DNA of 64,000 nt from Clostridiales bacterium (GCA_018376135.1 JAHABX010000006.1:62001-126000); one strand, 5' to 3'; counted from the first letter of the stretch, positions 36,529 through 45,865 are shown. Notes: generated by a model from the letters alone, not told the origin. Program-made: numbers and translations.

Positions 36529-37440
36529 ATGGCTAAGATGAAACAGCAGACCACTATGAGCCGGGCACTGGTACGCCGTGAGACAATATCCGGATATCTG
36601 TTCTTACTGCCGAGTCTGGTTTTCTTTATCGGATTTGTAATCATACCGATGTTCCTGTGCGTGTGGACGGGATTTTTTGATTCCACCATGGGAAAAGACA
36701 GTGTAGATGTATTTATAGGATTGCAGAATTATGCTACAATGTTCAAGGATCCTGTCTTTTTAAGATCATTATGGAATACCATCATCATCGTGATCGTATC
36801 GGTTCCGGCGGTATGTATCTTTTCACTGTGGGTCGCATCTGCGATCTATCAGCTGAATGGAAAGCTTCTGTCCACCTTCCGCTGCATCTTCTACCTTCCG
36901 GTGGTTACCGGTTCTGTAGCAGTTACGGTAGTATGGAAGTGGATGTTTAACAATTATTATGGTATATTTAATTATATTGGCAAGGAAACCGGGCTGATCG
37001 AGAAAAATATCAATTGGCTTGGTGATGAGAGATTTGCACTCTGGTGTATTATCCTGATCCTTTTTACGACTTCCGTTGGTCAGCCTATCGTATTATACGT
37101 ATCCGCACTTGGAAACGTAGATCCGACACTGATCGAGGCGGCAGAGGTAGACGGCGGCACAAGATTCCAGGTATTCTGGAAGATCATGTGGCCTCAGATC
37201 ATGCCGACCACTCTTTACATTCTGGTTATTACCACGATCAACAGTTTCCAGTGTTTCGCACTGATCCAGCTGTTGACCTCCGGCGGACCGAACCATAGCA
37301 CGGATACGGTGATGTACTATATCTACTACACCGCATTCAAGCTGTACGACTATGGTTATGCAAACGCTATGGGCGTTGTGCTGGCAATCTTCATTGCTCT
37401 TCTTTCTGCACTGCAGTTTAAGGTAATGAAGTCCGAATAA
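36529..37440 (+). CDS. ABC transporter permease 1 (sialic-acid locus)
   Basis: The 303-residue membrane protein has six helices and is of the MalF/UgpA type. The EAA loop that contacts the ATPase is EAAEVDGGTRFQVFWKIMWP near residues 200-220. It pairs with permease 2. Start ATG 36529 has GAGGGGAG 6 nt upstream; ATG 36514 is weaker. No ATPase gene is in this operon, so a shared MsmK/UgpC-type ATPase from elsewhere is needed. Confidence 0.88.
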   Translation: MAKMKQQTTMSRALVRRETISGYLFLLPSLVFFIGFVIIPMFLCVWTGFFDSTMGKDSVDVFIGLQNYATMFKDPVFLRSLWNTIIIVIVSVPAVCIFSLWVASAIYQLNGKLLSTFRCIFYLPVVTGSVAVTVVWKWMFNNYYGIFNYIGKETGLIEKNINWLGDERFALWCIILILFTTSVGQPIVLYVSALGNVDPTLIEAAEVDGGTRFQVFWKIMWPQIMPTTLYILVITTINSFQCFALIQLLTSGGPNHSTDTVMYYIYYTAFKLYDYGYANAMGVVLAIFIALLSALQFKVMKSE

Positions 37441-37462
37441 TAACTGGAAAGGAAAAAGAGAG

Positions 37463-38386
37463 ATGAATAAAAAAAGAATAACTCCGTATAAGGTTGTATC
37501 TTTGATTGTTTTAATTGTGCTGGCATTCCTGTTCGCGTTTCCGCTGTACTGGATCATCACAGGTGCATTTAAGACAAAGATGGAAATCAATGCAACTGTT
37601 CCGGCATGGATTCCTACGGAATGGGTGCTGGATAACTTTAAGACGCTGTTCAGCCGCCAGCAGACACCTTTGTTTGAGCTGACGGTTCCGTTCAGCAGCT
37701 ACTTTACTGAGAATGGAAAGCCGATCCTTCTTCTTACCGGACCCGTTGTTCCGGGTGCGATCCGCTGGCTGCTCAATACGGTGTTCATGGCAGTTGCTTC
37801 CATGATCCTGACCTGTATTACCGCTGCCATGGCTGGTTATGCGCTGGCAAAGAAGCGTTTTGTGGGACGCGGTCTTCTGTTTACCCTGATCGTATGTGCA
37901 ATGGCGCTTCCGAAGCAGGTGATCCTGATCCCGCTGCTGCGTGAGATGTCTGCCCTGAATCTTTACAATACCATATGGGCGGTCATCTATCCGATCGTAG
38001 GCTGGCCGTTCGGTGTGTTCCTGATGAAGCAGTTCTCGGAGGGCGTTCCGGGAGAGATGCTGGAGGCGGCACGTGTGGACGGCGCAGGCGAGGCGAAGAC
38101 CTTTATACAGATTGTGCTTCCGATGGTAAAACCCGGTATCGGCGCGCTGGCGATCTTTACCTTTATCAACTCCTGGAATGATTATTTCATGCAGTTGATC
38201 ATGCTGACCAGCACCAATAACCTGACCATTTCTCTGGGTATTGCAAAGCTGCAGGCAGAGAACTCGACGGACTTTGGTCTGATCATGGCAGGTGCGACTC
38301 TTGCGGCTGTACCGATCATTATCATATTCATTGCATTTCAGAAATACTTTACACAGGGTATTACCATGGGAGCGGTTAAGGGCTAA
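37463..38386 (+). CDS. ABC transporter permease 2 (sialic-acid locus)
   Basis: The 307-residue membrane protein of the MalG/UgpE type has six helices, with EAARVDGAGEAKTFIQIVLP as its EAA loop. An enlarged extracytoplasmic stretch lies between helices 1 and 2 (about residues 50-95). It follows permease 1 by 22 nt with GGAAAGG as ribosome site. With the lipoprotein at 35082 the two form the importer for the locus. Confidence 0.88.
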   Translation: MNKKRITPYKVVSLIVLIVLAFLFAFPLYWIITGAFKTKMEINATVPAWIPTEWVLDNFKTLFSRQQTPLFELTVPFSSYFTENGKPILLLTGPVVPGAIRWLLNTVFMAVASMILTCITAAMAGYALAKKRFVGRGLLFTLIVCAMALPKQVILIPLLREMSALNLYNTIWAVIYPIVGWPFGVFLMKQFSEGVPGEMLEAARVDGAGEAKTFIQIVLPMVKPGIGALAIFTFINSWNDYFMQLIMLTSTNNLTISLGIAKLQAENSTDFGLIMAGATLAAVPIIIIFIAFQKYFTQGITMGAVKG

Positions 38387-38416
38387 GGCACAGGAAGCCA
38401 TAAGGAGTGTAGATCA

Positions 38417-38866
38417 ATGATATTTGGAAATATAAGAGATGCAGAAGCCTTCGGGTTTGTGGAGAGAAAGGTACAGGTCTGTCTGGATTATATGAAGAAT
38501 CATGACCTGAGCACCATGGATCTGGGAACCTATGAGATCGAAGGGAAAGACATTTATGTGAATCTCTGTGAGTATGTAACGCAGGAGACAGAAGAGCGGG
38601 TATGGGAGTGTCACAGGAACTATCTGGACATTCACGTGACCGTGACCGGGGCAGAGCAGATGGATTTTGGCTTTCTGTCCCGGATGCAGCCGGGACCTTA
38701 TGATGCCGGGAAGGATCTGATCATCCTGGAGGGGGATGCGGCAGGCAGTCTCATATTGAACGAGGGAGATTTTCTTGTGTGCTATCCCCAGGATGTACAC
38801 CGTACTGCCGTTAAAGTAGGGGAACCGAAGAATATCAGGAAAGCGATCTTTAAAGTGAAAATATAA
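38417..38866 (+). CDS. nanQ: YhcH/NanQ-family protein, probable N-acetylneuraminate anomerase
   Basis: The 149-residue product is a YhcH/YjgK/YiaL cupin-like protein. Characteristic blocks are HRNYLDIHVTVTGAEQMDFG (with the metal-site residues), FLVCYPQDVHRTAV and IRKAIFKVKI at the end. In E. coli YhcH (NanQ) speeds the interchange of sialic-acid anomers so that the lyase receives the alpha/open form. Its place directly after the transporter genes supports that role. Start ATG 38417. A strong hairpin follows its stop. Confidence 0.82.
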   Translation: MIFGNIRDAEAFGFVERKVQVCLDYMKNHDLSTMDLGTYEIEGKDIYVNLCEYVTQETEERVWECHRNYLDIHVTVTGAEQMDFGFLSRMQPGPYDAGKDLIILEGDAAGSLILNEGDFLVCYPQDVHRTAVKVGEPKNIRKAIFKVKI

Positions 38867-38884
38867 GCAGAGTAACCGTTCGGA

Positions 38885-38921
38885 ATACAGACCTTTGTGA
38901 GCGTGCTCGCAAGGTCTGTAT
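38885..38921. terminator. Hairpin between convergent nanQ and esterase genes
   Basis: ATACAGACCTT (38885-38895) pairs with AAGGTCTGTAT (38911-38921), with a further GAGC/GCTC inner stem. There is no T-run, so it may protect 3' ends rather than terminate by itself. Confidence 0.55.
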
Positions 38922-38949
38922 GATGTATCGTTCTGAGCTGCAAGGAGGG

Positions 38950-39600
38950 TCAGCAGATATCCGGAATCAGCTCTGCCAGTGTTTTGGCCAGCGTCCGGTG
39001 GCTGTCGGGACTCAGATGCATATAGTCGTAGGGATACATGGAGATTCCGTCGATGGCGCCTGCGTCCAGAAAGTGACAGTTCAGCCGTTTTGCCACATCC
39101 TCATAGAGAGGAGCCAGCGCCCGGGATTTTTCCACGCAGCCCGGACCCATCTCGCCTGCCACATTTGTGAAAGCATAGCCCTCTTCAATCGGAGGGGGCG
39201 CGATGATCAGGACGTTCGGACGGTTTTTCCAGGCTTCTGCGGAAGCCATCGCCTTAGCCGCAAGCCGTTCCATACCCTTTGCGATATTTTCGGGGGTCGC
39301 GCTGAAGCGGGATTTGGTATCGTTGGTTCCCAGCATAAGGATCAGAAGGTCCAATGGCTCATGGGTCATCATGCAGGGATAAAGGTGGGAAAGACCATTC
39401 AGTCCTTCAAAGAGAGGGTCGTCAAAACAGGTTGTCCTGCCGCTCATACCCTCTTCCCGGACGAGATAATCGTCACCGAGAAGCCGGCCGAGCAGGCAGG
39501 TCCATCGTTCCTTTTCTGTAAAGCGTCCCATGTTGGCGGAATTGTAGCCGTGTGTATTGGAATCGCCAAAACACACAATGGTTTTTGTTGTACTGCTCAT
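38950..39600 (-). CDS. SGNH/GDSL hydrolase, candidate cytosolic sialate O-acetylesterase
   Basis: The 216-residue product has no signal peptide. SGNH blocks are CFGDSNTHG (nucleophile Ser), GMSGRTT (Gly), LMLGTNDTK (Asn) and YDYMHLS (Asp-x2-His). The family includes carbohydrate deacetylases. Encoded within the nan locus but on the opposite strand, divergent from the regulator gene, it would fit removal of O-acetyl groups from imported sialic acid before the lyase step. The substrate is inferred from context only. AAAGGAG precedes its ATG at 39600. Confidence 0.78.
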   Translation of the reverse strand: MSSTTKTIVCFGDSNTHGYNSANMGRFTEKERWTCLLGRLLGDDYLVREEGMSGRTTCFDDPLFEGLNGLSHLYPCMMTHEPLDLLILMLGTNDTKSRFSATPENIAKGMERLAAKAMASAEAWKNRPNVLIIAPPPIEEGYAFTNVAGEMGPGCVEKSRALAPLYEDVAKRLNCHFLDAGAIDGISMYPYDYMHLSPDSHRTLAKTLAELIPDIC

Positions 39601-39666
39601 AAGAGATCTCCTTTGATTGATGGGTTGTATTTAGACTGATTATAACATACAAAAAGTTGGAGGAAA
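39601..39666. promoter_or_regulatory. Divergent promoter region, esterase / RpiR regulator
   Basis: The 66-bp gap has overlapping -10 boxes on both strands: TATAAC (39641-39646, plus) and TATAAT (39639-39644 read on minus). Clear -35 boxes are not seen, which suggests control by an activator or a weak promoter. One regulator bound here could act on both genes. Confidence 0.4.
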
Positions 39667-39672
39667 ATGTTT

Positions 39673-40518
39673 ATGGATAACAATCCGGGAATTCTTTTGC
39701 AGATAAAATCGGCGTATAACCAGTTGACCAAAGCAGAGAAAAAGGTTGCGGATTTTGTGCTGGAAAATACAGAACAGGTATTGTATATGTCGATCACGGA
39801 CCTGGCGGACGCCTGCTCCGTGGGAGACACAAGCGTCTACCGTTTCTGCAGGACCATGAAGCTGCAGGGCTATCAGGAGTTTAAGATGCAGCTTTCCCTG
39901 TCTCTGGCAGCCCAGGATGTATCGGGAACGGCAGTGGTACAGACAGAAGCGAAGGATCTGGCGGAGCGTATTATGCTCTCCAATATCCAGGCGATCCAGG
40001 ATACGTATATGCTTTTGGACCGGGAGAGTGTTTCGGCGGTGGTCACCATGATGGAGGAGGCAAGAAGAGTATACTTCTTCGGTATCGGAGACAGCCGGTT
40101 AAGTGCTGAGGAGGGCAGGAACAAGTTCCTGCGGATTACGGGCAAGGTAGCATGTATCTCGGACCCGCATCTGCAGTCCATGGCGGCTGCCATTGCGTCA
40201 GAGGAGGATCTGATCATTATCATCTCTTATTCGGGCGCAACCAAAGACAATATCTATGTAGCCAAGGAGGCAAAGCGGGCAGGGGCAAAGATCGCATGTA
40301 TTACCCATTACCGTAAATCACCGCTGACCGCCTATGCGGATGCCGTGCTTCTGTGCGGAGCAAAGGAGGCTCCCATGGACGGGGGGTCCATGGCGGCGAA
40401 GATCGGACAGATGTATCTGATTGATCTTCTGTATCAGGAGTATTACAGCAGGAATACGGAGGAATGTGCCATCAGCCATGAGAAGACAGTCAGATCAGTA
40501 GTAGAAAAATTGTATTAG
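39673..40518 (+). CDS. MurR/RpiR-family transcriptional regulator (probable NanR)
   Basis: The 281-residue product has an N-terminal helix-turn-helix domain of the RpiR type (LTKAEKKVADFVLEN, SITDLADACSVGDTSVYRFC) and a C-terminal SIS domain (VYFFGIGDSRLSAEEG, IIIISYSGATKDN) that binds sugar phosphates. In other Firmicutes RpiR-type NanR senses N-acetylmannosamine-6-phosphate. Placed just before nanE it most likely regulates this locus. GGAGG at 39659-39663 favours ATG 39673 (9 nt) over ATG 39667 (3 nt). Confidence 0.88.
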   Translation: MDNNPGILLQIKSAYNQLTKAEKKVADFVLENTEQVLYMSITDLADACSVGDTSVYRFCRTMKLQGYQEFKMQLSLSLAAQDVSGTAVVQTEAKDLAERIMLSNIQAIQDTYMLLDRESVSAVVTMMEEARRVYFFGIGDSRLSAEEGRNKFLRITGKVACISDPHLQSMAAAIASEEDLIIIISYSGATKDNIYVAKEAKRAGAKIACITHYRKSPLTAYADAVLLCGAKEAPMDGGSMAAKIGQMYLIDLLYQEYYSRNTEECAISHEKTVRSVVEKLY

Positions 40519-40534
40519 AAAGGGGAAAAGAGCT

Positions 40535-41221
40535 ATGCATGAGAGAGTGGAAAGTCTGAAGGGAAAATTAATTGTATCATGCCAGGCGCTGCCTCATGAG
40601 CCTCTGCATTCTTCTTATATTATGGGAAGAATGGCAGCTGCGGCAAAGGAAGGCGGAGCGGTAGGCATCCGTGCAAATACAAAGGAGGATATTGCGCAGA
40701 TCCAGGCAGAGACAGGACTTCCGGTCATCGGTATCGTGAAAAGGGATTATGAGGATTGTAAGGTATATATCACACCTACCATGAAGGAGATCGAGGAGCT
40801 GATGGAGGTAAAGCCGGAGATCATCGCCATGGATGCGACGATTGCGGCCAGACCGGGAGGAAAGACACTGGATGAGTTTTTCCGTGAAGTGAAGGAGCGT
40901 TATCCGGATCAGCTGTTTATGGCAGACTGTTCTACTGTAGAGGAGGCGCTTCACGCAGACGAGCTGGGGTTTGATTTCATCGGGACCACCATGGTGGGAT
41001 ATACAGAGCAGAGCCGGGGGCTGAAGATTGAGAGCAATGATTTCGAGATCATCCGTGAGATCCTTGCGAAGGCAAAGCATCCGGTGATTGCAGAGGGAAA
41101 TATCAATACACCGGAGAAGGTAAAGCGGGTGATCGAGCTGGGCTGCTTCAGCGTGGTTGTGGGATCTATTATCACCAGACCGCAGCTGATCACAAAAGCG
41201 TTTGCAGACGTGCTGAAATAG
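40535..41221 (+). CDS. nanE: N-acetylmannosamine-6-phosphate 2-epimerase
   Basis: NanE turns ManNAc-6-phosphate into GlcNAc-6-phosphate. The 228-residue TIM-barrel has the family blocks LIVSCQALPHEPLH at the N-terminus, GAVGIRANTKEDI, PVIGIVKRDY with the catalytic Lys, FMADCSTVEEAL, TTMVGYTEQS and VIAEGNINTPEK. Ribosome site AAAGGGGAAAAG lies before ATG 40535, 16 nt after the regulator. nanK follows 12 nt on. Confidence 0.95.
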   Translation: MHERVESLKGKLIVSCQALPHEPLHSSYIMGRMAAAAKEGGAVGIRANTKEDIAQIQAETGLPVIGIVKRDYEDCKVYITPTMKEIEELMEVKPEIIAMDATIAARPGGKTLDEFFREVKERYPDQLFMADCSTVEEALHADELGFDFIGTTMVGYTEQSRGLKIESNDFEIIREILAKAKHPVIAEGNINTPEKVKRVIELGCFSVVVGSIITRPQLITKAFADVLK

Positions 41222-41233
41222 GAGGGATGTCCA

Positions 41234-42130
41234 ATGAGGATCGCAGCGCTGGATATCGGCGGAACCTCCATAAAGTCCGGGATCTGGAACGGGGAGGAGA
41301 TCACGGAACAGAAGGAATGGGATACCAATGCAAGCCGTGGAGGTGCTTATCTCATGGAGAGGGTGAGTGAGATTCTGCGCACCTGCGGCAGCTTTGATGC
41401 CATCGGCATCAGCACAGCGGGACAGGTCGACCGGTCGAAGGGCAGTATCTATTATGCCAACGACAATATCCCGAATTATACGGGGATGGAGATCCGCCGG
41501 ATCCTGGAAGAGGAGTTTGGAGTCCCGGTGGAAGTGGAAAATGATGTAAATGCAGCAGCTTTGGGAGAGCTTCATTTTGGAGCGGCGAAGGGAGCGGACA
41601 GTTTTCTGTGCCTGACCTACGGAACCGGCGTTGGGGGCGCCATTGTGATCGATGGAAAGGTATTTTCAGGTCACTCATATTCCGGAGGGGGCTTCGGAGG
41701 CATCGTGATCCATCCGGAGGATATGAGACCGGACGAGGAGTTCAGCGGGTGCTATGAGAAGTGCGCTTCCACCACCGCGCTGGTAAGACGTGTAAAAGAA
41801 GTAGACGCATCACTGGACAATGGACGGAAGATATTTGAGTCCTTTGAGCGTCCTGAGGTAAGGCGGCAGATCGATGAGTGGATTGATGAGATCGTATGCG
41901 GACTGGTAACGCTGATCCATATCTTCAATCCGTCGGACATTCTGCTGGGGGGAGGCGTTCTGGCGCAGCCATATATTATAGGAGAGGTGAGAAGACGCGT
42001 GGAGGAGCGCATCTCGCCGGGATTTCGGGGAACCCGGCTGGTGCAGACGAGTCTTGGCAATCAGGCAGGGCTGATGGGAGCAGCCTGGCTTGCCTGTGAG
42101 CGTATGGGTAAACAATCATATACAGAATAA
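41234..42130 (+). CDS. nanK: ROK-family kinase, probable N-acetylmannosamine kinase without the ROK zinc site
   Basis: The 298-residue product phosphorylates ManNAc if the locus context is right. Phosphate loop DIGGTSIKSG, sugar site ENDVNAAALGE and GTGVGGAIVIDG are intact. The zinc site is not: where most ROK kinases have GE(I/L)GH and CGCGxxGC(L)E, this protein reads GGFGGIVI and GCYEKCAS, so the His and one Cys are gone. Zinc-less ROK kinases exist in some Firmicute nan loci. It sits between nanE and nanA with 12-nt gaps on each side. Confidence 0.85.
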   Translation: MRIAALDIGGTSIKSGIWNGEEITEQKEWDTNASRGGAYLMERVSEILRTCGSFDAIGISTAGQVDRSKGSIYYANDNIPNYTGMEIRRILEEEFGVPVEVENDVNAAALGELHFGAAKGADSFLCLTYGTGVGGAIVIDGKVFSGHSYSGGGFGGIVIHPEDMRPDEEFSGCYEKCASTTALVRRVKEVDASLDNGRKIFESFERPEVRRQIDEWIDEIVCGLVTLIHIFNPSDILLGGGVLAQPYIIGEVRRRVEERISPGFRGTRLVQTSLGNQAGLMGAAWLACERMGKQSYTE

Positions 42131-42142
42131 GGAGAGAGAAAG

Positions 42143-43060
42143 ATGAGAGACATTTCCAGGTATCAGGGAATTATTCCGGCATTTTACGCATGCTATGATG
42201 AAAATGGGGAAATTGACGGGGCACGGGTGGAGGAATTTACCCTTCATCTGCTGAAAAAAGGCGTAAAGGGACTCTATGTGGGAGGCTCCTCCGGCGAGTG
42301 TATCTATCACAGCGTTGCAGAGCGTAAGCTGGTTCTGGAGCATGTGATGAAAGCGGCGCAGGGAAGACTTACCATCATCGCTCATGTGGGCTGCAACAAT
42401 ACTGCGGACAGCAAGGAGCTGGCGGCTCATGCGGAGAGCCTGGGAGTTGATGCGATCGCTTCGATTCCGCCGATTTATTTCCATCTGCCGGAGTATGCCA
42501 TTGCAGAGTACTGGAATGACATTTCTTCCGCAGCGCCGAATACGGATTTTGTGATCTACAATATTCCGCAGCTTGCAGGAGTGGCGCTGACCATGCCTTT
42601 GTTCCATGAGATGCTGAAGAATCCCCGCGTTGCGGCAGTGAAGAACAGCTCCATGCCGATCCAGGATATTCAGATGTTCAAGATGGACGGCGGAGAGGAT
42701 TTCGCAGTTTTCAACGGACCGGACGAACAGCTGGTGGGCGGTCTTGCCATCGGCGCAGACGGAGGCATCGGCGGAACCTACGGCGTGATGCCGGAGCTTT
42801 ATCTGAAGATCATGGCGCTTGTGGGAGAGGGTAAAATTGCGGAGGCGCAGAAGATCCAGCATGCAGCAGATAAGATCATCTATGCAATGTGCGCCTGCCA
42901 CGGCAATCTGTATGCGGTTATGAAGGAGATCCTGAAGATCCGTGAAGGCATCGAGCTGGGCGGAGTACGTAAGCCGCTGCCGAACCTGATTCCGGAGGAT
43001 ATGGAGCAGGTAAAGAAATGCGCTGCCATGATCGATGATGCGATCAGGAGCTATTGCTAA
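42143..43060 (+). CDS. nanA: N-acetylneuraminate lyase
   Basis: This class I aldolase splits N-acetylneuraminate to ManNAc and pyruvate. The 305-residue product has the DHDPS/NAL-fold motifs: GGSSGECIYHS (substrate carboxylate loop; NAL has GSTGE/GSSGE, DapA has GTTGE), YNIPQ with the catalytic Tyr, and AAVKNSS with the Schiff-base Lys. IGADGGIGGTYGVMPELY is typical of the NAL branch. Compare the true DapA at 46516. It is the last gene of the nan run; start ATG 42143 follows AAGGAGAG. Confidence 0.9.
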   Translation: MRDISRYQGIIPAFYACYDENGEIDGARVEEFTLHLLKKGVKGLYVGGSSGECIYHSVAERKLVLEHVMKAAQGRLTIIAHVGCNNTADSKELAAHAESLGVDAIASIPPIYFHLPEYAIAEYWNDISSAAPNTDFVIYNIPQLAGVALTMPLFHEMLKNPRVAAVKNSSMPIQDIQMFKMDGGEDFAVFNGPDEQLVGGLAIGADGGIGGTYGVMPELYLKIMALVGEGKIAEAQKIQHAADKIIYAMCACHGNLYAVMKEILKIREGIELGGVRKPLPNLIPEDMEQVKKCAAMIDDAIRSYC

Positions 43061-43086
43061 GCAGAATTAAGATATTTATAGAAAAC

Positions 43087-43121
43087 AAAAAGCCCTTCGG
43101 TTCCTTCCGACAGGGCTTTTT
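43087..43121. terminator. Bidirectional terminator between nanA and typA
   Basis: AAAAAGCCCT-TCGG pairs with CCGA-AGGGCTTTTT (43087-43100 with 43107-43121, one unpaired C), with A and T runs serving either direction. Confidence 0.88.
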
Positions 43122-43169
43122 GAAATTCGAGCGTTTTGGCGTACTCTGACAGGCTGCCTGCGGCAGCTC

Positions 43170-44993
43170 TTATTTTTTCATTGCCGCCCGTTTTCTGAGG
43201 GTGGGATCCAGGATCTTCTTCCGGATACGCAGGCTCTTGGGGGTGATCTCCAGAAGCTCATCCGTATCAATGAACTCCAGACACTGCTCCAGACTTAAAA
43301 TCCTTGGAGGAGTCAGCTTCAGCGCTTCATCGGCGCTGGAGGAACGGGTATTGGTCAGCTTCTTGGTCTTGCAGACATTCAGCTCAATATCATCCGTCTT
43401 GCCGTTCTGCCCTACGACCATTCCGGAATAGACCTTCTCACCTGGTCCGATGAAGAGGGTTCCTCTCTCCTGAGCATTGAACAGTCCGTAGGTGATGGAT
43501 TCACCGGACTCGAAGGCGATCAGGGAACCCTGCTTGCGGTACTGGATATCTCCTTTGTAAGGCTCGTAGCCGCTGAAGATGGTATTCAGGACACCGGTAC
43601 CTCTGGTGTCGGTCATGAATTCCCCTCTGTAGCCGATCAGTCCCCGGGATGGGATGGAAAATTCCAGACGGGTGGAGCCGCTGCTGTTGGTGTGCATGTT
43701 CAGAAGCTCACCTTTGCGTTCACCCAGCTTCTGGATGACATTTCCTGCGTATTCATCATCCACATCGATATAAGCCAGCTCCATGGGTTCCATCTTTTTG
43801 CCGTTCTCATCTGTGCGGTACAGGACCTCTGCCTTGCTGACCGAGAACTCATAGCCTTCACGGCGCATGTTTTCGATGAGGACGGACAGGTGAAGCTCGC
43901 CTCTTCCGGATACCTTGAAGCTGTCTGTATTCTCGGTCTCTTCTACCCGGAGACTCACATCCGTGTTCAGCTCACGGAACAGACGGTCACGCAGGTGGCG
44001 GGAGGTGATGTATTTTCCTTCCGTTCCGGCAAGAGGGCTGTCGTTGACGTTGAACTGCATGGCAATGGTCGGCTCGGAGATCTTCTGGAACGGGATGGCA
44101 TTGGGCGCTTCCGGAGAGCAGATGGTATCTCCGATGTGGAGATCTGCAATACCGGAGATCGCCACGATGGAGCCGATGGTGGCGGAGGGTACATCCACCT
44201 TGTTCAGTCCGTCGAACTCGTAAAGCTTGCTGATCTTTACCTTTTTGATCTTGTCCGGCTCGTGGTGGTTGACGATGACTACCTCCTGGTTGACGCTGAC
44301 ATTTCCGTTATCCACCTTGCCCACGCCGATACGTCCCACATATTCATTGTAGTCGATGGTGCTGATCAGTACCTGGGTAGGTGCTTCCGGATCGCCTTCC
44401 GGCGCGGGAATGTAATCCAGGATCGTATCAAAAAGAGGGGTCATGTCTTTGGCTTCATCCTTCAGATCCAAAGTGGCATAACCGCCTTTTGCAGAAGCAA
44501 ATACAAAGGGGCAGTCAAGCTGCTCGTCGGTTGCATCCAGATCGATCAGAAGCTCCAGCACTTCGTCGATGACCTCCTGGGGGCGCGCCTCGGGACGGTC
44601 GATCTTGTTGATGCAGACGATGACCGGAAGATTCAGCTCCAGTGCCTTGCGGAGCACGAATTTGGTCTGGGGCATGGAACCCTCGAAGGCGTCTACTACC
44701 AGGATGACGCCGTTTACCATCTTCAGTACACGCTCCACCTCGCCGCCGAAGTCCGCGTGACCCGGGGTGTCGATAATGTTGATCTTTACATCTTTATAGA
44801 GGACGGCTGTGTTCTTGGACAGGATCGTGATTCCACGTTCTCTTTCGATGTCATTGGAGTCCATGACACGGTCTGCCACCTCCTGGTTGGCGCGGAAAAC
44901 TCCGCTCTGTTTTAACAGTTCATCTACCAGCGTTGTCTTGCCATGGTCTACATGGGCAATGATCGCTATGTTTCTCACATCTTCACGTTTCAT
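43170..44993 (-). CDS. typA: Ribosome-binding GTPase TypA/BipA
   Basis: The 607-residue translational GTPase binds the ribosome under stress and helps 50S assembly. G motifs: [10 protein letters not shown] (G1), ERGITI (G2), DTPGHADF (G3), NKIDRPEA (G4), ASAKGG (G5). EF-G-like domains II, III and V and the BipA-specific C-terminal domain ([26 protein letters not shown] end) follow. Start ATG at 44993. It is monocistronic on the minus strand. A possible promoter is TTGTTT-16-TACACT on the minus strand around 45050-45090. Confidence 0.95.
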   Translation of the reverse strand: MKREDVRNIAIIAHVDHGKTTLVDELLKQSGVFRANQEVADRVMDSNDIERERGITILSKNTAVLYKDVKINIIDTPGHADFGGEVERVLKMVNGVILVVDAFEGSMPQTKFVLRKALELNLPVIVCINKIDRPEARPQEVIDEVLELLIDLDATDEQLDCPFVFASAKGGYATLDLKDEAKDMTPLFDTILDYIPAPEGDPEAPTQVLISTIDYNEYVGRIGVGKVDNGNVSVNQEVVIVNHHEPDKIKKVKISKLYEFDGLNKVDVPSATIGSIVAISGIADLHIGDTICSPEAPNAIPFQKISEPTIAMQFNVNDSPLAGTEGKYITSRHLRDRLFRELNTDVSLRVEETENTDSFKVSGRGELHLSVLIENMRREGYEFSVSKAEVLYRTDENGKKMEPMELAYIDVDDEYAGNVIQKLGERKGELLNMHTNSSGSTRLEFSIPSRGLIGYRGEFMTDTRGTGVLNTIFSGYEPYKGDIQYRKQGSLIAFESGESITYGLFNAQERGTLFIGPGEKVYSGMVVGQNGKTDDIELNVCKTKKLTNTRSSSADEALKLTPPRILSLEQCLEFIDTDELLEITPKSLRIRKKILDPTLRKRAAMKK

Positions 44994-45238
44994 AAGTTGA
45001 ACCTCATTCTCAGTCTGTTTTCAAATTCTGTTTTCACTGGTCTTACAAATTTAATAGTGTATCACATTTTCCTGAGAAAACAAGCATTTTGACTCACTTC
45101 CGAAAAAAAATCGGACCATTCGGAGGAATGGAGGAATATTTTGGACAAATTTTGGAATATTCAGAGAGAACGCTGCATATATTTTACAGACAAAATACGA
45201 AAAGAGACACTTCGTCAAAGAGAAGGGAGAACAAAATT

Positions 45239-45865
45239 ATGTCAGATAAGATTATTGAAAACAACCAGGTATCCATCGTAGGAGAGGTCATATCCGATTT
45301 TACATTCAGCCATGAGGTTTTTGGAGAGGGCTTTTATATGCTGAATGTTTCCGTGAAGAGACTGAGTGATTCCTGCGATGTGATACCGCTTATGATTTCC
45401 GAGCGGCTGATCGATGTGAACGAGGATTTTCGTGGCGCTTATATCCGCGCAACCGGACAGTTCCGTTCCTATAACCGCCATGAGGAAAAGAAGAACCGGC
45501 TGGTCCTCTCTGTTTTTGTGAGAGAGCTGGAATTTATGGAAGAGGAAGTGGAAAATGCAAAAACCAATCAGATTTTCCTGGACGGCTTTATCTGCAAGCC
45601 TCCGGTGTACCGGAAGACGCCTCTTGGAAGAGAGATCGCAGATATTCTGCTGGCGGTAAACCGTCCTTACGGGAAGTCGGATTACATTCCCTGTATCTGC
45701 TGGGGAAGAAATGCCCGCTTTGCCTCCGGCTTTGAGGTAGGAGGACATACGCAGATCTGGGGACGGATTCAGAGCAGGGAATATATGAAAAAGATCGATG
45801 AGGAGGAGAGTGAGCGCCGGGTTGCCTACGAGGTTTCAGTAAGTAAGCTGGAATATCTGGACTGA
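45239..45865 (+). CDS. SSB-like protein with two OB-fold repeats
   Basis: The 208-residue product appears to be two single-stranded-DNA-binding OB folds in tandem: residues about 8-100 (VSIVGEVISDFTFSHEVFGE, AYIRATGQFRSYN) and 108-208 (IFLDGFICKPPVYRKTPLGREIADILLAVNR, CICWGRNARFA). The second repeat carries the SSB pattern with TPLGREI-DILLAVNR and CICWG. It lacks the acidic C-terminal tail (DDDIPF type) that housekeeping SSB uses to recruit partners. Such SSB paralogues occur in Lachnospiraceae; the role is unknown. Start ATG 45239 follows AAGGGAGA. Confidence 0.7.
   Translation: MSDKIIENNQVSIVGEVISDFTFSHEVFGEGFYMLNVSVKRLSDSCDVIPLMISERLIDVNEDFRGAYIRATGQFRSYNRHEEKKNRLVLSVFVRELEFMEEEVENAKTNQIFLDGFICKPPVYRKTPLGREIADILLAVNRPYGKSDYIPCICWGRNARFASGFEVGGHTQIWGRIQSREYMKKIDEEESERRVAYEVSVSKLEYLD

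Noticed and set aside
34946..43060. Possible sialidase in the nan locus
   Set aside because: No Asp-box repeats or other sialidase motif is present; the locus handles free sialic acid only.
43692..44915. 407-codon open frame antisense to typA
   Set aside because: Shadow of typA; the GTPase motifs on the minus strand are unambiguous.
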